Of a DNA stretch of 64,000 nt, positions 7,831 through 14,647 are shown piece by piece (within the stretch, counting starts at the first letter, position 1; every line of letters starts with the position of its first letter). A program made the position numbers and the translations under genes. Where the stretch lies: NCBI GenBank assembly GCA_018242205.1, contig JAFECJ010000006.1, forward strand, positions 62,001-126,000, read 5' to 3'. The notes below the pieces were generated by a model. The model did no database searches. It saw nothing but the letters and a program-made list of their open reading frames with translations, and was not told the origin of the DNA. Origin of the DNA: Pseudomonadota bacterium (GTDB lineage Bacteria; Pseudomonadota; Alphaproteobacteria; Rhizobiales; Xanthobacteraceae).

Positions 7831-8751
7831 TTACTCCGCCGCTCTCAACTCCGACTTCACTTCATCAAGCAGCGCCTTCACCTTGGTGCCGTCGAGCCGC
7901 GCGATGTCGTCCTGATATTTCAAGAGCACGCCAAGCGTGTCCGACACCGTCGCCGGATCGAGCGCGACGACATCGAGCTCGGTCAGCGCGCCAGCCCAGT
8001 CGAGCGTCTCGGCGACGCCGGGCGACTTGAACAAATCCTCCTTGCGCAAGGCCTGCACGAAGGCAACGACTTGCTGCGACAGCTTCTTGGCGATGCCCGG
8101 CACCTTGGCGCGCAGGATGGCAAGTTCGCGCTCGGCGTTCGGATAGCCGACCCAGTGATAGAGACAGCGGCGCTTGAGCGCGTCATGCACTTCGCGGGTG
8201 CGGTTCGAGGTGACGATGACGATCGGCGGTGCAGCCGCCTTCACAGTGCCGAGTTCAGGAATGGTCACCTGGAAGTCAGCGAGCACTTCGAGCAGGAAGG
8301 CTTCGAACGCTTCGTCGGTGCGGTCGAGCTCGTCGATCAGCAGCACCGGCGCGCCGGCCGGATCGGGCTCAAGCGCCTGCAGCAGCGGCCGCTTGATCAG
8401 GTATTGCTCGGAGAACACGTCATGTTCGAGCCGCGCGCGATCGCCCTCGCCTTGCGCCTCCGCCATGCGGATGGCGATCATCTGCGCGCCGTAATTCCAC
8501 TCGTAGACCGCAGCCGAGACGTCGAGGCCTTCGTAACATTGCAGCCGGATCAGCCGCCGGCCGAGCGCGGTCGACAGCACCTTGGCGATCTCGGTCTTGC
8601 CGACGCCGGCCTCGCCTTCGAGGAACAAAGGCCGGCCCATCTTGAGCGCCAGATAGAGCACCGTCGCCAGCGAGCGGTCGGCCACATAATCGGCCTTGGC
8701 CAGCAGGGCGAGCGTGGCATCGATGCTGTCGGGAAGTGGAGAAACGGCCAT
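7831..8751 (-). CDS. coxD: MoxR-family AAA+ ATPase (CoxD-like)
   Basis: AAA+ chaperone-like ATPase of 306 residues that, in the cox system, is needed for sulfur/metal insertion into the active site. Walker A GEAGVGKT is at 46-53, Walker B APVLLIDELDR follows in the middle, and VIVTSNRTREVHDALKRRCLYHW carries sensor 1 and the arginine finger region. It is directly upstream of the VWA partner gene, the usual MoxR-VWA pairing. First gene of the minus-strand maturation block; its promoter must lie in the 161-base gap before the VOC gene. Confidence 0.9.
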   Translation of the reverse strand: MAVSPLPDSIDATLALLAKADYVADRSLATVLYLALKMGRPLFLEGEAGVGKTEIAKVLSTALGRRLIRLQCYEGLDVSAAVYEWNYGAQMIAIRMAEAQGEGDRARLEHDVFSEQYLIKRPLLQALEPDPAGAPVLLIDELDRTDEAFEAFLLEVLADFQVTIPELGTVKAAAPPIVIVTSNRTREVHDALKRRCLYHWVGYPNAERELAILRAKVPGIAKKLSQQVVAFVQALRKEDLFKSPGVAETLDWAGALTELDVVALDPATVSDTLGVLLKYQDDIARLDGTKVKALLDEVKSELRAAE

Positions 8752-8912
8752 TCGTCAATACCTTGCGTCAGTACCCTCGCTGACACTTTATCAGGTCGGT
8801 GCACCGGCCTACATGTAATGGTGGAACAGCCGCCAAACCAGCCGAAATAGCCGCCTGCCGCAGCAAATTCGGGATGGCAGCCATCATCTTAAGGCAGATT
8901 GGACGTCAGATC

Positions 8913-9434
8913 ATGACCGACGCCACCGATACCGCAAATGCCCCGGTCCGTTTCCCGACCATCGATGCCGGGGTCCGGATCGGCCATGTCCACCTTAAGG
9001 TCGCCGACCTGCCGCGCGCATTGGATTTCTACTGCGGCGTGCTCGGTTTCACCCTGACCCAGTCGCTGCCCGGCGCCGCCTTCATCTCGGCCGGCGGTTA
9101 CCACCACCATATCGGCCTCAATACCTGGGAGAGCAAAGGCGGCTCGCCGCCCGCTCCCGGCACCACCGGCCTGTTCCACACCGCGATCCTCTACCCGACC
9201 CGCAAGGCGCTGGCCGACGCGCTCGGCCGGCTGATCGCCGCCAAGATCCCGCTCGACGGCGCCTCCGATCACGGCGTCTCCGAGGCGCTCTATCTGCGCG
9301 ACCCGGACGAGAACGGCGTCGAACTGCATTGGGACCGGCCGAAGGACGCGTGGCCGAAGAAGCCGGACGGCTCGCTGCAGATGTACACCCGGCCGCTCGA
9401 CCTGCACGATCTGCTGAAAGAGCTGGAGCGCTAG
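8913..9434 (+). CDS. VOC-family (glyoxalase/extradiol dioxygenase-like) protein
   Basis: A 173-residue vicinal-oxygen-chelate protein of the CatE-like type (catechol 2,3-dioxygenase fold). It starts with the typical IGHVHLKVADLPRALDFYCGVLGF; GGYHHHIGLNTW and the C-terminal LRDPDENGVELHWDRP supply the candidate metal ligands (His and Glu). I chose the ATG at 8913 because upstream in-frame codons show no family similarity. The gene diverges from coxD. Substrate unknown; annotation as glyoxalase would be too specific. Confidence 0.85.
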   Translation: MTDATDTANAPVRFPTIDAGVRIGHVHLKVADLPRALDFYCGVLGFTLTQSLPGAAFISAGGYHHHIGLNTWESKGGSPPAPGTTGLFHTAILYPTRKALADALGRLIAAKIPLDGASDHGVSEALYLRDPDENGVELHWDRPKDAWPKKPDGSLQMYTRPLDLHDLLKELER

Positions 9435-9666
9435 TTTTCGACGCAACCATCGCCGCCTGCCCGTCGCACCGATGGACAGGGCCATGGCGAGACCGCTAGC
9501 CTTGCCTTGGGCGCGATCTGAATAAGCCAAAGAAACCGCCGCCGGCGCCGGTCAGGCCTCGATCATGGCCTTGGCCAACGCCGGTTGACGAGATTGCGCC
9601 TCACGCCGGCACGAAATGACGGCCCATTGCCGCCTCTCGTGAACGGATAACAACGGGGAGGACGCA

Positions 9667-10659
9667 ATGCGTTGGCGATTGAGCGCCGCGATGCTTGTTG
9701 GCGCGTGTCTTGTTACCAGTCTCATCACCGACCTGACAGCGCCAGGAGCGGCGGCGCAAACCTATCCGAACAGAACGATTGTCATTATCGTGCCGCAGCC
9801 GCCCGGCGGCGGCACCGACATCGTGACACGCATCGTCGGCCAGCAGTTGTCGACGCAACTCGGCCAACCGGTCGTCATCGAAAACCGCACCGGCGCCGGC
9901 ACGCTGGTCGGCACCGCCGCGGCGGCCAAGGCCGCGCCCGACGGTTACACCCTGCTCGCCGGGCTGACGGCGAACATGGCCGTCAATCCAAGTCTGTTCG
10001 CCAATCTGTCCTATGATCCGGTCCGCGATTTCACGCCACTCGGCATGATGGCGCAGTATCCCTTCGTCCTCATCGTCAACAAGGACTTCCCGGCGCACTC
10101 GGTGAAGGAGCTGATCGCGCTGGCCAAGGAAAAGCCGGGCACCATCAATGTCGCCTCGGCCGGCAACGGCACGGGACAGCATTTGTCGCTCGCGTTGTTC
10201 AAGCTGATGACCGGCGCCAACCTGACACACGTCCCGTATCGCGGCGCCGCGCCCGCCTATCCCGACATCCTGTCCGGCGCGACGCCGGTGTTCTTCGACA
10301 ATCTGTCCAGCGCCATCGGCAAGATCCAGGGCCACCAGGTGCGCGCGCTCGCCGTCACCTCGAGCAAGCGCGCGACGCTGCTTCCGGGCGTGCCGACGGT
10401 CGCCGAGGCCGGCGTGCCTGGTTATGAAAATTCCGTCTGGTTCGGGCTGTGGGCGCCGAAGAACACGCCGCCTGAAATCGTCGCGCGGTTGAACGCGGAA
10501 ATCGCCAAGGCGGTCGCCCAGCCCGAGGTCAAGAAAAGGATCGAGGCCGGCGCCGGCGAACCGATGACCATGAAACTCTCCGACATCGAACCGATGGAGA
10601 AAAGGGAGATTGCGAAATGGGCCGATGTCGTGAAGCGCGCCCATATCGCGGTGCGATGA
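9667..10659 (+). CDS. Bug/TctC-family periplasmic substrate-binding protein
   Basis: Tripartite tricarboxylate transporter-type receptor, 330 residues. Signal peptide 1-35 ends at AAAQTYPNR; the diagnostic loops are PQPPGGGTDIVTRIV and THVPYRGAAPAYPDILSGATPVFFDNL, followed by GVPTVAEAGVPGYE. No TctA or TctB membrane genes are next to it, so it is an orphan receptor, as is common for Bug proteins. By family it binds small carboxylates or aromatic acids; the ligand cannot be read from sequence. Its transcript probably ends in the hairpin at 10685-10709. Confidence 0.92.
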   Translation: MRWRLSAAMLVGACLVTSLITDLTAPGAAAQTYPNRTIVIIVPQPPGGGTDIVTRIVGQQLSTQLGQPVVIENRTGAGTLVGTAAAAKAAPDGYTLLAGLTANMAVNPSLFANLSYDPVRDFTPLGMMAQYPFVLIVNKDFPAHSVKELIALAKEKPGTINVASAGNGTGQHLSLALFKLMTGANLTHVPYRGAAPAYPDILSGATPVFFDNLSSAIGKIQGHQVRALAVTSSKRATLLPGVPTVAEAGVPGYENSVWFGLWAPKNTPPEIVARLNAEIAKAVAQPEVKKRIEAGAGEPMTMKLSDIEPMEKREIAKWADVVKRAHIAVR

Positions 10660-10684
10660 CGCTGGACGTCGGGGCCGGACCGGA

Positions 10685-10719
10685 GGCCGCGGGCCGTCGG
10701 CCCGCGGCCGGCCTCTTGT
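10685..10719 (+). terminator. Strong hairpin after the Bug-protein gene
   Basis: Perfect 11-base stem GGCCGCGGGCC / GGCCCGCGGCC around GTC (10685-10709), 26 bases after the stop. The tail CTCTTGTGG has only a weak T content, so termination may be inefficient or need Rho. Confidence 0.55.
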
Positions 10720-10830
10720 GGCCTTGAGGCGGGCTGTCGCTTTTGCCACCGCACAATGTCATTATTGCCACCTATCCCGGGCCGCCAAATTCGCCATTTT
10801 CGCCCCGTCCAAACCACGGAGTGAAGTGAC

Positions 10831-11115
10831 ATGAAAAATCTGAAGCGTTACGTCATCGAACGAAATATCCCGGGCGTCGGTCAACTGAACGACGAGCAGC
10901 TGCGCGGCGCGGCAGCGACCTCCAACAGCGCGCTCGACAAGCTCGCCGGCAAGGTTCAGTGGGTGCAGTCCTACGTCGTCGACGACAAGACCTTCTGCAT
11001 CTACCTCGCCGACAGCGAAGCGACCGTCCAGGAACACGCCAAGCTATCCGGCTTCCCCGCCAACAAGGTGTCGGAAGTCCGCGAGATCATCGACCCGATG
11101 ACGGCGGTGGGATGA
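10831..11115 (+). CDS. DUF4242 protein (SCO4226-like, possible nickel-binding)
   Basis: A 94-residue protein of the DUF4242 family. Typical features are the YVIERNIPG start, the ALDKLAGKVQWVQSYVVDDKTFCIYLA core and the end KLSGFPANKVSEVREIIDP. A Streptomyces member of this family was reported as a nickel-binding, ferredoxin-like-fold protein; whether that holds here is unknown. It is preceded by a good GGAGTGAAG ribosome site and followed by a hairpin (11123-11147), then by a VOC gene and an AraC-type regulator on the same strand. Confidence 0.82.
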   Translation: MKNLKRYVIERNIPGVGQLNDEQLRGAAATSNSALDKLAGKVQWVQSYVVDDKTFCIYLADSEATVQEHAKLSGFPANKVSEVREIIDPMTAVG

Positions 11116-11122
11116 TGCAAGA

Positions 11123-11147
11123 CACCGCCGCGCAGCGCGCGGCGGTG
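11123..11147 (+). terminator. Perfect GC hairpin after the DUF4242 gene
   Basis: Stem CACCGCCGCGC / GCGCGGCGGTG with AGC loop, 8 bases after the stop codon, followed by CATTCATATT. No U-tract, so it may be a partial terminator or an mRNA 3'-end stabiliser before the next gene. Confidence 0.5.
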
Positions 11148-11178
11148 CATTCATATTGCGGCAACTTGGGGGTCGACG

Positions 11179-11604
11179 ATGCTTGCGACCAGACATGACG
11201 CGGCCGCGACGGGCGAATTCTGCTGGCTCGACCTGGCTGCTACGGACGCCAACGCCGCGCGACGGTTTTACCGCGCCACGTTCGGCTGGACCGCGCGACA
11301 ACAGAGCGCAAATGGCGGCCAATTCACGCGCCTGCAACTGGCGGAGCGCGATATCGGCTCACTGTACCAGCTCTCCGCGCAATGCCGAGCGCAGGGCACG
11401 CCGTCGCACTGGCTGCCCTATGTGCGCGTCGACGATGCCGATGTTGCTGCGCAGCGCGCCGTGACCCATGGCGGCCTGATCATGGTGCGCCCCTTCGCTG
11501 TCGCCGGCATTGCCCGCATCGCGGTTATCCGCGATGCGGTCGGCGCCCCGCTCGGCGTCTGGCAACCGCTCGTTCCGTCCCAGGAGACCGGTGCCCATGG
11601 CTAG
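11179..11604 (+). CDS. VOC-family protein (CFP30B-like)
   Basis: A 141-residue single VOC module similar to the 27-kDa antigen/CFP30B type. It begins with GEFCWLDLAATDANAARRFYRATFGW, has the central THWLPYVRVDDADVAAQRAVTHGG-like stretch (SHWLPYVRVDD), and ends with IRDAVGAPLGVWQP, the usual close of this family. Its 3' end overlaps the start of the AraC-type regulator by 8 bases, so the two are probably co-transcribed. Enzymatic activity is not predictable; some relatives are only binding proteins. Confidence 0.82.
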   Translation: MLATRHDAAATGEFCWLDLAATDANAARRFYRATFGWTARQQSANGGQFTRLQLAERDIGSLYQLSAQCRAQGTPSHWLPYVRVDDADVAAQRAVTHGGLIMVRPFAVAGIARIAVIRDAVGAPLGVWQPLVPSQETGAHG

Positions 11605-12709
11605 CCGCCGAAAAGCGCCGCCGCGCAAGGCTGACCGCACCATGGCGCCAGACGATCGCGACGAGGCAATCCTCGATGTCGTCATCCTGACGCTCGATGG
11701 CGGTTATCCGTCGACGGCCATCGGCCCCCTGGAGGTCTTTCACTCCGCCGGCAATCTCTGGAACATGCTGCGCGGCGACACCACGCAGCCGCGTTTTCGC
11801 GTGCGCGTCGCCTCACTCGACGGCCGCGCCGTGCCCAGTCTTTGCGGCCTTGCGTTGACGCCGAATTGCGGCATTGCCGATATCAAGCGCGCCGACATCA
11901 TCATCGTGCCCGCGTCCGGCATCGACGTCCAGGAGCGCATCGCACGGCAGAGCAAGCTCCTGCCTTGGCTGCGCAAGTGGCACGCGCGCGGCGCCCATAT
12001 CGCCGGCATCTGCACCGGCGTCGCCTTCCTTGCCGAGACAGGCCTGCTCGACGGCAAACAGGCCACCACCCATTGGGCAGTGGCCGGCACCATGAGCCAA
12101 TTGTATCCGAAAGTGCAGTGGCGGCCCGAACACTTCGTCACCGAAGACAGCCGACTGCTGTGCTCGGGCGGCGTCTACGCCTCGCTCGATCTCAGTCTTT
12201 ATCTTGTCGAAAAATTCTGCGGCCACGAAATAGCGCTCCAATGCGCGAAGTCGCTGCTCATTGGCATGCCGCGTCATCACCAATCGGGCTATGCGGTTAC
12301 GCCACTGTCGCGCCCGCACAGCGACGACCGCATCAAGCGAGTCGAAGACTTCCTGCACGATCATCTGGGCAACGATATCTCCATAGACGTGCTGGCCGAA
12401 CGCGCCGGCATGGGGCCGCGCAACTTTATCCGCCGCTTCAAGGCCGCAACCGGGCGTCTGCCGCGCGCATATGTGCAAATGCTGCGTGTCTGGGCCGCCA
12501 AGGAGATGCTGGAGCAAGGCGCAACGTCGGTTCAGGCGGTGAGCAGCAAGATCGGCTACGACGACGTCGCTTTCTTTCGAAGTCTTTTCAAGCGTCACAC
12601 CGGCATGACGCCGGCCGCGTACCGCGAGCAATTTGCCGGAATGCGGATGAACTGCGGCGGCATCGCCAATGGAACCCTGCCGCCGGCGGGCCAATTCGAT
12701 CGATCGTAG
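11597..12709 (+). CDS. GlxA-type AraC-family transcriptional regulator (DJ-1/PfpI + HTH)
   Basis: A 370-residue regulator with an N-terminal DJ-1/PfpI amidotransferase-like sensing domain and a C-terminal double-HTH AraC domain. The elbow Cys lies in GICTGVAFLAETG; the DNA-binding part runs from about VEDFLHDHLGNDISIDVLAERAGM to FFRSLFKRHTGMTPAAYREQF. I chose the ATG at 11597; another at 11642 is possible. It follows the VOC gene with an 8-base overlap and may regulate the DUF4242-VOC genes. Relatives of GlxA control catabolism of choline, carnitine or similar compounds; the inducer here is unknown. Confidence 0.9.
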   Translation: MASRRKAPPRKADRTMAPDDRDEAILDVVILTLDGGYPSTAIGPLEVFHSAGNLWNMLRGDTTQPRFRVRVASLDGRAVPSLCGLALTPNCGIADIKRADIIIVPASGIDVQERIARQSKLLPWLRKWHARGAHIAGICTGVAFLAETGLLDGKQATTHWAVAGTMSQLYPKVQWRPEHFVTEDSRLLCSGGVYASLDLSLYLVEKFCGHEIALQCAKSLLIGMPRHHQSGYAVTPLSRPHSDDRIKRVEDFLHDHLGNDISIDVLAERAGMGPRNFIRRFKAATGRLPRAYVQMLRVWAAKEMLEQGATSVQAVSSKIGYDDVAFFRSLFKRHTGMTPAAYREQFAGMRMNCGGIANGTLPPAGQFDRS

Positions 12710-12770
12710 GCCCCTCGCCGCTACCGATCGTTAATCCTCCGGGTCTAGCCTTGACCTTTCCGGGGGAGCT

Positions 12771-13808
12771 ATGACGACGATCGAACGGCGGCACGCTGCC
12801 ACTACGTCCATTGCCGATGTCGACCCCTATTCGCACGAGCAGACCGCTGCGGCGGTCGCCCGGCTGAGCGCCATCGTCGAAGCGCAGGCGCGCACCATCG
12901 CCGGCCATGAAACCGCCGTGGCGCGCAGCCGCGACCTGTTCGAACGCGCCTTCGCCGCCGCCCGCCTCGGTCTGTGGGAATGCGACCTGAGGACCGAAAC
13001 GCTGCAGTGGTCCGGCGGCACCTACGACATGTTCGACATCCGCCGCGATCGCCCGCTCAAACGTGGCCAAGTGCTGATCCGCTATCCCGCGGAGTCCCTG
13101 AAGGCGCTGGAGACGATCCGCAGCCGCGCCATTGCCGAGCGCTCGGGCTTCGACCTCGATACCGCCATCGAGACGCCGCGTGGCGACCGCCGCGTCATCC
13201 GCATTACCGCGACCGTCGAATGCCACGGCGACCGGCCGATCCGGCTGTTCGGCCTCAAGCAGGACATCACCGAGGAGACCGAGCGGTGGCGGCGCACGCG
13301 CTACCTCGCCGAGTTCGACGACCTGACCGGGCTCGCCAACCGTCACCAGTTCAAGACAAAGCTCGCCATCGCCTGCGCCAACAACATCGAGTGCGACGAT
13401 CGCGGCGCGCTCATGCTCCTCGACCTCGACGGCTTCAAGGCCGTCAACGACTCGCTCGGCCATGCGGTCGGCGACGAATGCCTCAAAGAGGCGGGGCGAC
13501 GTCTCGCGGATGCGTGCGGACCCGGTGACGTCGTGGCGCGGCTGGGCGGGGACGAGTTTGCAGTACTGGTCGCGGCCGGCGGCCGCAATGGCGCGACCCT
13601 GCTCGCCCGCAAGATCATCGCCGCCATGGCGCCGCCGATGCGCTGCGACTGGCGTCGCTTCCAGGTTGGCGTCTCGATCGGACTAACCGCGCTGTCGGAC
13701 GGCGACCCGGCCGAGGCACTCAAACGCGCCGATCTCGCGCTCTACGCCGCCAAGGCCGCCGGCCGTGGCAGCTTCCGCTGGTTCGTCCCGGTGCGGATGC
13801 GGACCTAG
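12771..13808 (+). CDS. PAS-GGDEF diguanylate cyclase
   Basis: A 345-residue signalling protein. Residues 1-50 form a short helical lead; a PAS-like domain spans roughly 50-165 (LFERAFAAARLGLWECDL ... RLFGLKQDITEETE); the GGDEF domain follows from FDDLTGLANRHQF and has the intact catalytic GGDEF at 259-263, with LDLDGFKAVNDSLGHAVGD before it. The position that would hold the inhibitory RxxD motif reads GPGD, so product inhibition by c-di-GMP at that site is probably lost. No membrane segments: a cytosolic sensor. Ends 17 bases before the convergent coxM. Confidence 0.92.
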   Translation: MTTIERRHAATTSIADVDPYSHEQTAAAVARLSAIVEAQARTIAGHETAVARSRDLFERAFAAARLGLWECDLRTETLQWSGGTYDMFDIRRDRPLKRGQVLIRYPAESLKALETIRSRAIAERSGFDLDTAIETPRGDRRVIRITATVECHGDRPIRLFGLKQDITEETERWRRTRYLAEFDDLTGLANRHQFKTKLAIACANNIECDDRGALMLLDLDGFKAVNDSLGHAVGDECLKEAGRRLADACGPGDVVARLGGDEFAVLVAAGGRNGATLLARKIIAAMAPPMRCDWRRFQVGVSIGLTALSDGDPAEALKRADLALYAAKAAGRGSFRWFVPVRMRT

Positions 13809-13825
13809 GCCGTCGCCTTATCGGC

Positions 13826-14626
13826 TTACGCCGTCGCCTTGGTCAGGGCACGCTTGGCCAGCACGCCGACCAGATGGGCACGATATTCCGGCGTGGCGTG
13901 GATGTCGGAATTCATGCCGCTCGCCGGCACGGTGATGCCTTCGATCGACTTCGGCGAGAAGCGCTTTTTCAGCGCCTCCTCGAACGACTTGACGCGGAAC
14001 ACACCGTTCGAGCCGGCGCCGGTCACGGCGACGCGGATATCGGGGCCGCGCTTCGACACGAAGACGCCGACCAGCGCGAAGCCCGAGGCCGGGTGCTTGA
14101 ACTTCTCGTAGGCCGCCTTCTTGGCGATCGGGAATGACACCTTGACGATGATCTCGCCGTCTTCCAGCGCGGTCGAGAACATGCCGGTGAAGAAATCGTC
14201 GGCGGCGATGCGGCGCTTGTTGGTGATGATGGTGGCGCCGAGACCGAGGCACGCGGCGGGATAGTCGGCGTTCGGGTCGTTGTTGGCGATCGAACCGCCG
14301 ATGGTGCCGCGGTTGCGCACCTGCGGATCGCCGATCGAGCCCGGCACCGAGGCCAGCCCCGGCAACACTTCCTTGAGCACGTCGGACTTGGCGACGTCGG
14401 CATGGCGCGTCATGGCGCCGATCACCACCGAGCGGCCCTTCAGTTCGACGCCGGTCATGCCTTCGACCTGCGACAGATCGACCAGCGCCGAGGGCTGCGC
14501 CAGACGCTGCTTCATCACCGGCAGCAGCGAGTGGCCGCCGGCGAGCAGCTTGCCCTCGGGATTGCGCGCCAGAAGACCGGCAGCCTGACGCACCGTGGTC
14601 GGGCGATGGAAGGTGAAATTATACAT
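13826..14626 (-). CDS. coxM: CODH-like FAD-binding subunit (CoxM)
   Basis: Medium, FAD-binding subunit of a molybdenum hydroxylase, 266 residues. The two FAD pyrophosphate-binding motifs are present: AGGHSLLP at 29-36 and TIGGSIANNDPNAD at 108-121. The C-terminal domain of this family follows (SFEEALKKRF, PEYRAHLVGVLAKRAL). The gene is downstream of coxL with a 21-base gap, giving transcription order coxS-coxL-coxM. It transfers electrons from the iron-sulfur subunit to FAD and then to the respiratory chain. Confidence 0.93.
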   Translation of the reverse strand: MYNFTFHRPTTVRQAAGLLARNPEGKLLAGGHSLLPVMKQRLAQPSALVDLSQVEGMTGVELKGRSVVIGAMTRHADVAKSDVLKEVLPGLASVPGSIGDPQVRNRGTIGGSIANNDPNADYPAACLGLGATIITNKRRIAADDFFTGMFSTALEDGEIIVKVSFPIAKKAAYEKFKHPASGFALVGVFVSKRGPDIRVAVTGAGSNGVFRVKSFEEALKKRFSPKSIEGITVPASGMNSDIHATPEYRAHLVGVLAKRALTKATA

Positions 14627-14647
14627 CGGTCTCTCCGTTCAAATTCC

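Noticed and set aside
9667..10659. Complete tripartite tricarboxylate transporter
   Set aside because: Only the binding protein is present; no TctA or TctB membrane genes lie next to it.
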